8,355 bases of DNA from positions 1 to 8,355 of the forward strand of contig CAZMRQ010000052.1 of the NCBI GenBank assembly GCA_964568795.1, written 5' to 3'. This stretch comes from CAZMRQ01 sp964568795. GTDB lineage: Bacteria > Pseudomonadota > Gammaproteobacteria > Comchoanobacterales > Comchoanobacteraceae. Under the pieces are notes generated by a model. The model made no database searches. It was not told the origin of the DNA and worked only from the letters and a program-made list of their open reading frames with translations. A program made the position numbers and the translations under genes. This document shows positions 1-6,205 of this stretch, one piece after another (positions within the stretch are counted from its first letter, which is position 1; every line of letters starts with the position of its first letter).

Positions 1-141
1 TGGTCGGGGGGTTGCAGTGTGATTACAGATTACCCACACAATTCGGGAAGGAGCCTTGCAAGTATCTTCTACCGCGGGCAATAACCATTGTGTTGCAGTA
101 TGTTACAGTGTATTGAGCAAGTTTAGTGTAAGGATATTGAT
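1..141. other. Left-edge segment with no assignable gene
   Basis: No gene can be assigned here. Two plus-strand frames are open from the window edge. One runs to TAA at 82-84 and would end in ...SLASIFYRGQ. The other runs to TGA at 114-116. Either could be the 3' tail of an upstream gene, but 27-37 codons without a recognised motif cannot decide. The bases after 116 hold the leader and ribosome binding site of the next gene. An imperfect repeat (TTGCAGTGTGATTACAG at 12-28, TTGCAGTATGTTACAG at 93-108) is the only other pattern seen. No convincing -35/-10 pair was found. Confidence 0.3.
130..134 (+). promoter_or_regulatory. Shine-Dalgarno AAGGA fixing a TTG start
   Basis: AAGGA lies 7 nt upstream of TTG at 142. 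The frame is closed by TAG at 124-126, and the only ATG codons within reach fall after SAM motif I, so this site settles TTG 142 as the start of the methyltransferase. Confidence 0.75.
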
Positions 142-654
142 TTGAAGCTAAATGTAGGGTGTGGAAATAAAAGAATCGATGGGTATATAGGTGTTGACAA
201 GTATCCATGTGATGCGGTGGAGTATGTGTGTGATATTGAGAATGAGAAATTACCGTTCGAAGATGATAGTGTTAGCGGTATCATGATGGATAATGTTATT
301 GAGCACATTGTTGATATTCCAAAGGTTATGGGTGAGATGATTAGGGTGTCGAAACCAGGTTCATTAATTACCATTATCACGCCACACTTTTCATCAATTT
401 CATCTTGGGTAGACCCAACTCATATCCACCATCTATCTTATTTCTCATTTGATCATTTTGAGAAAGATGATGTATCACACTATATCGGAAAGGGACTTTC
501 AGTAAAGCAAAAAAAATTATCATTTGGTGGCGGGGTGATGGGCTTAATAGCAAGGGCTATATTTAGTATGAGTCCTAGAGTATATGAGAAGAAATATTGT
601 TTTATATTCAGGGCTAGTACATTGAGATTTGAGATAGAGATCAAGAGAGATTAG
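142..654 (+). CDS. Small class I SAM-dependent methyltransferase
   Basis: The 170-aa product is a cytoplasmic methyltransferase of the Methyltransf_11 type. The SAM-binding motif I is LNVGCG at residues 3-8, almost at the N-terminus. An acidic residue after beta-2 (D19 in GVDKY), PFEDDSV (38-44), NVIEHI (51-56) and the KPGSLITI strand (71-78) follow in the expected order. DPTHIHHLSYFSFDHF (91-106) matches the DPTH...F segment common in small methyltransferases of polysaccharide clusters. There is no signal peptide or membrane segment. Translation starts at TTG with AAGGA 7 nt upstream; no ATG is usable. It lies 8 nt ahead of the TylF-like gene and is probably co-transcribed with it. The acceptor is unknown; a sugar or glycolipid is likely from context. 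Class assignment is secure, substrate is not. Confidence 0.88.
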   Translation: MKLNVGCGNKRIDGYIGVDKYPCDAVEYVCDIENEKLPFEDDSVSGIMMDNVIEHIVDIPKVMGEMIRVSKPGSLITIITPHFSSISSWVDPTHIHHLSYFSFDHFEKDDVSHYIGKGLSVKQKKLSFGGGVMGLIARAIFSMSPRVYEKKYCFIFRASTLRFEIEIKRD

Positions 655-662
655 GGTTTATT

Positions 663-1403
663 ATGAAGCGCTTTAGGCATCAAAAACATATGAGCTCATT
701 TGTAAGAAGGTTTGCAGATCTAATTAATAGACACACAATTTTTTATCTGCAGTATAAGCCAGACTTTCAGACAAAGCTTGGAAGAGTAAGTGATTTCGGT
801 CGTGTGTATGATTATTGGACTGCGCAATCACCAAGAAATGATAGAGGTGATATGGTTCGGCTGTATTTTTTGTTGATGCAGATTGAATACATTAAAAAGA
901 ATAACATTCGTGGTGACTTGGCTGAGGTCGGTGTTTTTAAAGGTACAACAGCAAAACTATTTCATGACCATTTTCCAGAGAAAAGAATTCATTTGTTTGA
1001 CACATTTACTGGATTTAATGGTAAGGATGTTGAGCATGAAAAGGAAACAAGTAATGCAATAGTAGGTGGCTGGGATACTTCTGTATCTGCCGTGAAGGAT
1101 TTTATTGGTGATTCTTCTCTTGTAAACCTTTATGCAGGATATTTTCCTGATACAACTGAGGAGATAAATCATGAGATCAAGTACTCCATGGTGCACTTGG
1201 ATTCGGATCTATATAATCCGCAGGTGGCAGGATTAGAATATTTCTATCCTAAGATGACAAAAGGCGGGGTGATTATATTGCATGACTGCAATAATGAGTA
1301 TTCTGGTTCCAGAAGGGCGTTGGATGAATTTTTTGCTGACAAACAAGAGGTCCCTGTATTGATTCCAGATAAGTCTGGCAGCGCAATTATTATTAAGCTG
1401 TGA
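663..1403 (+). CDS. TylF/MycF-like sugar O-methyltransferase
   Basis: The 246-aa product resembles the macrocin O-methyltransferase (TylF/MycF) family, metal-dependent SAM enzymes that methylate sugar hydroxyls. Visible motifs are a SAM-binding loop AEVGVFKG (87-94), LFDTFTGF (111-118), a first acidic motif HLDSDLYNP (178-186) and GGVIILHDCN (201-210) followed by SGSRRALDEFF (214-224). The two acidic motifs sit where the family binds its divalent metal. About 80 residues precede the SAM loop, as is usual. ATG 663 has AGGG at 653-656 overlapping the previous stop codon, 6 nt upstream. The stop TGA overlaps the GT4 start as TGATG, which suggests coupling. The likely target is a hydroxyl on a sugar of the surface polysaccharide or LPS (inference). 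Family assignment is good; the acceptor and position are unknown. Confidence 0.85.
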   Translation: MKRFRHQKHMSSFVRRFADLINRHTIFYLQYKPDFQTKLGRVSDFGRVYDYWTAQSPRNDRGDMVRLYFLLMQIEYIKKNNIRGDLAEVGVFKGTTAKLFHDHFPEKRIHLFDTFTGFNGKDVEHEKETSNAIVGGWDTSVSAVKDFIGDSSLVNLYAGYFPDTTEEINHEIKYSMVHLDSDLYNPQVAGLEYFYPKMTKGGVIILHDCNNEYSGSRRALDEFFADKQEVPVLIPDKSGSAIIIKL

Positions 1404-2524
1404 TGGAAAATAAAGCGCGCAAGATAATTCACCTTTTGCATACGGAGTGGTCATCTGGGTGGGGCGGCCAAGAGATTCGTATTCTTGCAGAGAGTCGTGC
1501 TTTTGTGGAGAGAGGATATCGGGTCACGATTGCTGCTCAACCGGATGGCCAGCTTTTTGAGCAGGCTATAAGTGTAGGTATAGAAACCTTTTCCTTGGTC
1601 ACTAATAAAAAACTTAACCTTAAGGCAATTCGCCAGCTAAAATCGTTCATCAAGAGTCAGTGTGTGGATATTGTTCATACACATAGCTCAGTTGATGCGC
1701 GTGTTGGAGGGATCGCAGCTCGGCTTGCTGGGTGTAAAGTGGTTCGTAGTCGACATCTTAGTAATCCTATTAAGCGTAGTCCGCTTACATGGTTTCTATA
1801 TATGAGGCTTTCTGATCATGTCATTACCTCAGGAGAGATGATCCGCGATCGCATGATTCAGGTGAATCGAATGCAGCCTGAAAGAATTTCATCAATACCT
1901 GCAGGTATTGATGAGAAACAATTTTCTCTAATGCGTAATCTTGCAGACGTGCGACCAGAGTTGGGTATCAATAAAAATGATTTTGTGGTGGGGGTTGTTT
2001 CAGTTCTTCGGTCTTGGAAAGGGCATGAGTATTTAGTTAAAGCGTTTAATATTCTAAGAAATGAGTTTCCTGACCTGAAGTTGCTCTTTGTGGGAGAAGG
2101 GCCACATAGGAATAATATTTCACAGCTTGTGGATTCATTTGAATTAATGGATAGGGTATTGATGCCGGGTCATAAAAAAGATCCAGCCCCGTACTTTCAT
2201 GCAATGGATGTTGTTGTTTTGCCATCCTATAAAAATGAGGCTACTTCTCAGGCTCTACCGCAAGCAATGAGCATGTGTAAACCTGTTATTGCTGCCGATG
2301 CTGGGGGGTTGTCAGAAGTTGTAATCAATAAAGAAACAGGTCTTTTAGTTCCTCCAGCGGATGAGTTTGCATTGGCTGATGCGATACGTGCTCTAATAAA
2401 AGATCCTGAGTTGATGCAAGAGCTTGCTCAGAATGGGCAGAGATTCGTTCATCAGTATTTTACTTTTGATACGATGATTAATAAAACTGAGTCGGTATAT
2501 ATGGATGTATTAAATGAAAAGTAA
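1403..2524 (+). CDS. GT4 family glycosyltransferase
   Basis: This 373-aa protein has the two-domain GT-B layout of retaining GT4 enzymes, which move a sugar from a nucleotide donor to a growing glycan at the cytoplasmic membrane face. The N-terminal domain has WGGQE (20-24), the acceptor-side glycine-rich loop, and HTHS (92-95). The C-terminal donor domain has VLRSWKGHEYL (201-211) with the phosphate-contacting R203/K206, VGEGPHR (230-236) and NEATSQALPQAM (278-289). In that last motif the usual EX7E is E279...Q287: the second acidic residue is glutamine, a substitution seen in an EG/EA..QAL.QAM subgroup of GT4. ATG 1403 is preferred because it gives a TGATG overlap with the previous gene; GTG 1400 would add one residue. 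It is the third gene of the methyltransferase set. Donor and linkage cannot be read from sequence. Confidence 0.9.
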   Translation: MENKARKIIHLLHTEWSSGWGGQEIRILAESRAFVERGYRVTIAAQPDGQLFEQAISVGIETFSLVTNKKLNLKAIRQLKSFIKSQCVDIVHTHSSVDARVGGIAARLAGCKVVRSRHLSNPIKRSPLTWFLYMRLSDHVITSGEMIRDRMIQVNRMQPERISSIPAGIDEKQFSLMRNLADVRPELGINKNDFVVGVVSVLRSWKGHEYLVKAFNILRNEFPDLKLLFVGEGPHRNNISQLVDSFELMDRVLMPGHKKDPAPYFHAMDVVVLPSYKNEATSQALPQAMSMCKPVIAADAGGLSEVVINKETGLLVPPADEFALADAIRALIKDPELMQELAQNGQRFVHQYFTFDTMINKTESVYMDVLNEK

Positions 2525-2533
2525 ATTGAATAA

Positions 2534-2586
2534 ATATTCTAATAATATTACGTCACCAGCATGGTGAGGACGGTATTTTAGAATAT
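2534..2586 (+). repeat. Concentric inverted repeat after the GT4 stop
   Basis: Outer arms ATATTCTAA (2534-2542) and TTAGAATAT (2578-2586) are perfect reverse complements. Inside, TCACCA (2553-2558) and TGGTGA (2562-2567) form a 6-bp stem with a GCA loop. Both pairs are centred on position 2560. It starts 10 nt after the GT4 stop. No T-run follows, so it is not a classical Rho-independent terminator; it could act as an mRNA 3'-end stabiliser or be fortuitous. It overlaps the decayed methyltransferase segment. Confidence 0.5.
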
Positions 2587-2742
2587 ATTATTGGTTCTCT
2601 TGATGGTAAGATATTAATATTGAGATGTTTGGGCTAGGTGTATGATGGAGGTGATTGTCATGTAGATTGACTGCTATAGGTTTATTGGTGTGCTTAGGCT
2701 GTGGTGCAATTATACATAGATCGTCGTAAACGGATCAAGCAA
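2548..2742 (+). pseudogene. Decayed fragment of a GEDG-type methyltransferase
   Basis: This segment has no open frame, yet translated pieces appear in the order and spacing of a class I methyltransferase family found in polysaccharide clusters, whose N-terminal part (recalled from family knowledge) reads roughly QHGEDGIIEKIF...VEFGAWDG...LIEADKKKF. Here one frame gives RHQHGEDGILEYIIGSLDG (2551-2607) and then TAG at 2635. A second frame gives IEMFGLG (2619-2639). The first frame then gives YDGGDCHVD (2641-2667) and, after several stops, LYIDRRKRIKQ (2710-2742). The distance from the VEFG-like to the IEAD-like piece is about 30 codons, close to the family's spacing. Stops at 2635, 2668, 2677, 2692 and 2743 and at least one frameshift make it non-functional. 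No start codon or C-terminal half is seen. The first piece is the strongest; the later ones are suggestive only. Confidence 0.5.
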
Positions 2743-2743
2743 T

Positions 2744-2762
2744 GATAATGATAATGATCATT
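2744..2762 (+). promoter_or_regulatory. Candidate Fur box (iron box)
   Basis: GATAATGATAATGATCATT matches the 19-bp Fur consensus GATAATGATAATCATTATC at 16 of 19 positions. It also reads as three consecutive GATAAT-like hexamers (GATAAT, GATAAT, GATCAT), the minimal array described for Fur binding, and ends in a 10-bp palindrome AATGATCATT (2753-2762). It lies 46 nt upstream of the ATG at 2809. A weak promoter-like pair lies next to it (TTGGTT at 2762-2767, TATTAT at 2783-2788, only 15 nt apart), so Fur could block transcription of the two downstream genes. The region is AT-rich and includes an (AATGAT)x3 tract (2741-2758), so chance is possible. Confidence 0.45.
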
Positions 2763-2808
2763 TGGTTTCATAAGTAAAAAAATATTATTAATCCATGGGT
2801 GTTTAAGG

Positions 2809-3630
2809 ATGTGCATTAATTATCAGGTTTTATTTAGAGCATGTGATAAAGTTGAATCTGTGCACAGGGTTAAAAGGCCGTTTGGATTAAACAAGATACA
2901 GACTATCAAGGTCTCATTTTATAGTATGTATAGGTCATTACAGGGGTACAACTACCAATTTACCGTTATTGGAGATGACCTATCGCAGGAGTTATTAGAC
3001 TTCTTTCGTGTGTTTAATGATGTGGTTGTTGATAATGATGGTCTTGGTAGTGCATCAAGGTCGCTACAGAAACAAATCGCATTGTCATTGCAGTCTCCGC
3101 AAGATACATGGGTTTATATGTGCGAGGATGATTACTTGCATGTTCCTGATGCGTTTAAATATATTTCCGAGTTTATTGATAACAAGCATAGATACTTAAA
3201 AACAACATCTGCCAATAAGAATTATATGAATCGAATTATTGGTGATCTCAGTGGTGTTCCTCTTATTATCCATCCGCCAGACTACCCTGATCGTTATAGA
3301 GCCTCTTGGAGGCGCTTATCTTTTCTGTTTTTGTCAAAATATTGCCATTGGCGCCAGGTCTCTAACACAACCCATACATTTTTGTTGCAGGGAGGAACTA
3401 TTAGAAAATTTGAAAAGCATATTAATGATTCTGCTGTAGGGCCAAGCGACTCTAAGCTGAGTGAGAAAGTTTATGGTCGTATCTTTTTTAAGAATAGGGC
3501 GTTATGCGTTTCTCCGATTAAGGGGCTATCAACACATCTGACGGAGGGAGTGATAACGCCTTTGGTTGACTGGGAGATGATTTGTGGTGATATTATCAGA
3601 GAATTAAAAGATAAAGATCTCTGGAAATGA
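2809..3630 (+). CDS. Uncharacterised LPS-locus protein, probable glycosyltransferase
   Basis: This 273-aa protein resembles a family of uncharacterised proteins in LPS and polysaccharide clusters, often annotated loosely as glycosyltransferase-like. No enzymatic activity is known to me. After an N-terminal strand YQVLFRACDK (5-14) come RPFGLNK (23-29), FTVIGDD (51-57) and WVYMCEDDYLH (101-111). The acidic CEDDYLH is placed like the DXD metal/nucleotide-sugar motif of GT-A enzymes. Later conserved-looking pieces are IIHPPDYPDRYR (153-164), TTHTFLLQGG (187-196) and STHLTEG..TPLVDW (241-255). No signal peptide or membrane helix is visible. The start is unusual: AAGG (2805-2808) abuts ATG 2809 with no spacer, while ATT 2815 would sit at a normal distance. 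The stop overlaps the next gene (ATGA). Surroundings support a role in sugar transfer to LPS (inference). Confidence 0.7.
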   Translation: MCINYQVLFRACDKVESVHRVKRPFGLNKIQTIKVSFYSMYRSLQGYNYQFTVIGDDLSQELLDFFRVFNDVVVDNDGLGSASRSLQKQIALSLQSPQDTWVYMCEDDYLHVPDAFKYISEFIDNKHRYLKTTSANKNYMNRIIGDLSGVPLIIHPPDYPDRYRASWRRLSFLFLSKYCHWRQVSNTTHTFLLQGGTIRKFEKHINDSAVGPSDSKLSEKVYGRIFFKNRALCVSPIKGLSTHLTEGVITPLVDWEMICGDIIRELKDKDLWK

Positions 3631-4478
3631 TTAATTATTTGTTGCGATCTCGGGTGCATAAGGTTGTGCAGGTTCCTCCTTGTAAGGATGTGATTGATGC
3701 ATCGAGCAAGGTGCTTTTTTCTCTATTTACTCGCTATGGAGATACGATAATTTCTCTAGTTGTTATTAAGGAATTCATTGATAGACACCCTGATAAAGAA
3801 TACTTGATCCTATCTCCAAAACAAATGAGGCCGTATATTGATGAACTGTTGCCAAGCGTAAACTCTACTTCTCTTAACAAGAGGAATTTGTTTGACATGT
3901 TTAAGGTGATTAGGTTGTTGAGAAGAGAGAGGTTTGATGTGGGTTTTAATCCCTGGTCCTCTGGAGCAGATAGTTGCTACTTTATAACATATTGTAATTA
4001 CTTTCTTTGTTACAAGGAGTTTGATAGGCCTCATGAGATAAATCATTATCAAGTTATTAGGAGGTATTTGATGCTTCCTGAAAAGGTATGGGTGGTAGAT
4101 AGGGCTCGTTTAGGAGATAGGTATGGGAATATTTTGATTTGTCCAGAATCAACGGACCGTGAAAGAAGCATGAAAAAAGAGCAGATTGATGAGATGATTG
4201 GTAGGCTAAGATCAAGATATCCTGGCGCTAATGTCATATTGGCTGTGATTGATAAAACAGTTATTAATGACAATTATGGAATATTTGTATTTAGTAAGAC
4301 AAAAAGATCTTCAGAGGATTTTATTAAGCTGATAAAATCTTGTGATCTAGTCATATGTGTAGATTCAGGGCCACTTCATATATCAGCTGCATTAGGAGTG
4401 GATTTGATGACTTTGTTCTATACAACTAAATCATCGATAGTTCTTAATTCTGGCACTAGGCTGGTGGAGAACTATTAA
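3627..4478 (+). CDS. Short GT9 heptosyltransferase-family protein
   Basis: This 283-aa protein belongs to GT9, the ADP-heptose:LPS heptosyltransferase family (WaaC/WaaF/WaaQ type). The N-terminal FTRYGDTIISL (34-44) corresponds to the conserved 'r.GD.i' segment carrying the proposed catalytic Asp (D39). FDVGFNPWSS (103-112) matches the 'fDvvi..' strand. ICPESTDRERSMKKEQ (171-186) is the donor-domain entry, and DLVICVDSGPLHISAALG (240-257) is the GT9 signature. Family members usually run 320-350 aa; this one ends only about 25 residues after the signature, so the C-terminal helices are shortened. It overlaps the previous gene by 4 nt (ATGA), indicating coupling, and its stop overlaps the convergent msbA stop. 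A heptose or related sugar as donor is inferred. The family is clear; whether the short form is active is uncertain. Confidence 0.8.
   Translation: MINYLLRSRVHKVVQVPPCKDVIDASSKVLFSLFTRYGDTIISLVVIKEFIDRHPDKEYLILSPKQMRPYIDELLPSVNSTSLNKRNLFDMFKVIRLLRRERFDVGFNPWSSGADSCYFITYCNYFLCYKEFDRPHEINHYQVIRRYLMLPEKVWVVDRARLGDRYGNILICPESTDRERSMKKEQIDEMIGRLRSRYPGANVILAVIDKTVINDNYGIFVFSKTKRSSEDFIKLIKSCDLVICVDSGPLHISAALGVDLMTLFYTTKSSIVLNSGTRLVENY
4475..4478. other. Shared stop-codon overlap of convergent genes
   Basis: TTAA contains the TAA stop of the GT9 gene on the plus strand (4476-4478) and the TAA stop of msbA on the minus strand (4477-4475). There is no intergenic base. No hairpin with a T-run was seen on either strand around the junction, so transcripts from both sides may run into each other. 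Confidence 0.9.
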
Positions 4479-6205
4479 TCAGAAAACTGTAGTTTGTAAT
4501 AGTGATTGTATAGTCCGTCCTCATTAATTAATTGAGTGTGGGTTCCTTCCTCTATGATTTTACCTTTGTCCATTACAATGATTCTGTCCGAATTTTCTAC
4601 TGTTGAGAGTCTGTGTGCAATGATAATAGTCGTTCTTCCCTTCATCAGTTCTTCAAGCGCTTCTTGGATGTTGCGTTCAGATTCAGTATCAAGTGATGAG
4701 GTTGCCTCATCAAGAATAAGGATCGGCGATCCTTTATAGAATGCGCGGGCAATTGAAATACGCTGGCGCTGTCCTCCAGAAAGTTTTACGCCATTTTGTC
4801 CTACCAGGGCATCAATGGTATCTGGTAATTCATTAACAAATTCTAATGCATGAGCATGTTTTAGGGCATCATTAACCCGTTTTGGATCAGGGTTTTCGTC
4901 ACCATATGCAACATTGCGCAGAATAGTATCGTTAAATAATCGAATATCTTGAGAAACTAGAGTTATATTTGAGCGGATTTGCTGGAGTGAAAGGTCTTTA
5001 TAGTTTTGTTTATCTAGTAATATATCTCCAGTATTGACACAATAAAAGCCTGATAAAAGGCTTGTGATAGTTGATTTCCCGCTTCCTGATCGACCTACTA
5101 ATGCAATTACCTGTCCTGCAGGGATCTCCAGAGAAAAATTTTCTAGAATTAGACCCCTGCTTCCTGGGTAGCTAAATGATATATTTCTGATACTGACTTC
5201 GCCAGATGCCTTCCAGGTGGTTTTGGGGTTTAATGATGTTCTTTCAGCTGGTTCATCAATAAGAGAAAACACCACTTCTGCTGCAGCAAGACCACGTTGT
5301 ATTACAGAAGTAATGTCTGTGAGACGCTTAATTGGCGGAAGTAGCATCAGTAGGGCGGTCAAAAATGACATAAAGCTACCTGCAGTTGTCTTTTCTGATC
5401 CTGTACTATTAAGGGCGATTGCAATAATTACCGCAACAGATAATGATACTAGTATCTGAACAAGAGGTGTTACCGCAGATGAAGCAATAATTGAGCGCAT
5501 TGTTAAACCGCGTTGTTTTTCATTAACCTTATTAAAGCGTTGAGATTCATATTCCTCTGCTGAAAAGATCTTTACAATTCGGTTGTTGCTTGCTGACTCC
5601 TCAATGGCATGTGTAATATCTGCCATGGCAAACTGATTTTCAGAGCTAATTCGTCTAAGTCTTTTGTTGAAATACCTGACTATAACTCCAATGAGAGGGA
5701 ATACTGTTATGGTAATGATTGTCAGCTTCCAGTTTAGCCATATGAGCCACGTCATTAGACCTATAATAGTTAAACTATCGCGCGTAATAACCGTGAGTGC
5801 GGTTGTTGCTGCACTGGTTAAATTGTGGACATCATAGGCAATATGTGAACTAAGACGGCTGCTTGAGTGGTGATCAAAGAAGTTAACTGGTAGATGAACT
5901 AGGCGAGAAAACATTTCTCTACGCAGGTCAGCTACAATACGAGCAGCAACCCAACTTGATGCATATGATGATGTGAATGTTAATAGCCCTCGAAGCAGGA
6001 ATAGGCTAACTAGTATAATTGGGATCCATTGAATATAGGCCGTATTTCGGTTTGTGAACCCCTCATCGAGTAACGGTTTCATTAATGCTGGGAAGATGGG
6101 TTCTGTTGCGGCAAGCAGGGCGAGAAGTAGAACCGATAGTCCAAGCCGCTTCCAATACGGTTTTACGTAACCAAGCAATCTTAAGTAGAGTTCGCGACTA
6201 TTCAT
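4475..6205 (-). CDS. msbA: Lipid A/LPS exporter, ABC transporter MsbA
   Basis: MsbA is an inner-membrane homodimeric ABC half-transporter that flips lipid A-core to the periplasmic leaflet using ATP. The 576-aa length is typical (E. coli MsbA is 582). Residues 1-320 form the membrane domain, with hydrophobic segments near 22-41, 61-78, 140-158, 161-178, 250-266 and 279-290. The nucleotide-binding domain shows Walker A GRSGSGKST (371-379), Q-loop Q419 in VSQDIRLFNDTI, signature LSGGQ (475-479), Walker B ILILDE (495-500) with catalytic E500, a D-loop (SSLD) and H-loop H531 in IIAHRLST. All catalytic elements are present. The start overlaps the WaaG-like stop as ATGA and no Shine-Dalgarno is visible upstream, so coupled translation is likely. 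Placement next to core genes supports LPS export over a generic lipid exporter. The stop overlaps that of the convergent GT9 gene. Confidence 0.93.
   Translation of the reverse strand: MNSRELYLRLLGYVKPYWKRLGLSVLLLALLAATEPIFPALMKPLLDEGFTNRNTAYIQWIPIILVSLFLLRGLLTFTSSYASSWVAARIVADLRREMFSRLVHLPVNFFDHHSSSRLSSHIAYDVHNLTSAATTALTVITRDSLTIIGLMTWLIWLNWKLTIITITVFPLIGVIVRYFNKRLRRISSENQFAMADITHAIEESASNNRIVKIFSAEEYESQRFNKVNEKQRGLTMRSIIASSAVTPLVQILVSLSVAVIIAIALNSTGSEKTTAGSFMSFLTALLMLLPPIKRLTDITSVIQRGLAAAEVVFSLIDEPAERTSLNPKTTWKASGEVSIRNISFSYPGSRGLILENFSLEIPAGQVIALVGRSGSGKSTITSLLSGFYCVNTGDILLDKQNYKDLSLQQIRSNITLVSQDIRLFNDTILRNVAYGDENPDPKRVNDALKHAHALEFVNELPDTIDALVGQNGVKLSGGQRQRISIARAFYKGSPILILDEATSSLDTESERNIQEALEELMKGRTTIIIAHRLSTVENSDRIIVMDKGKIIEEGTHTQLINEDGLYNHYYKLQFSD

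Noticed and set aside
12..108. Imperfect 17-nt repeat at 12-28 and 93-108
   Set aside because: Only two copies with a mismatch and an indel, not in the form of CRISPR, an IS end or an attachment site.
2776..2782. Run of seven A, a possible minus-strand terminator T-run
   Set aside because: No stem precedes it on the minus strand and no minus-strand gene ends there.
2525..2808. Insertion sequence or integration scar in the gap
   Set aside because: No terminal inverted repeats with flanking target duplications and no transposase-like translation were found; the remnant methyltransferase explains the content better.
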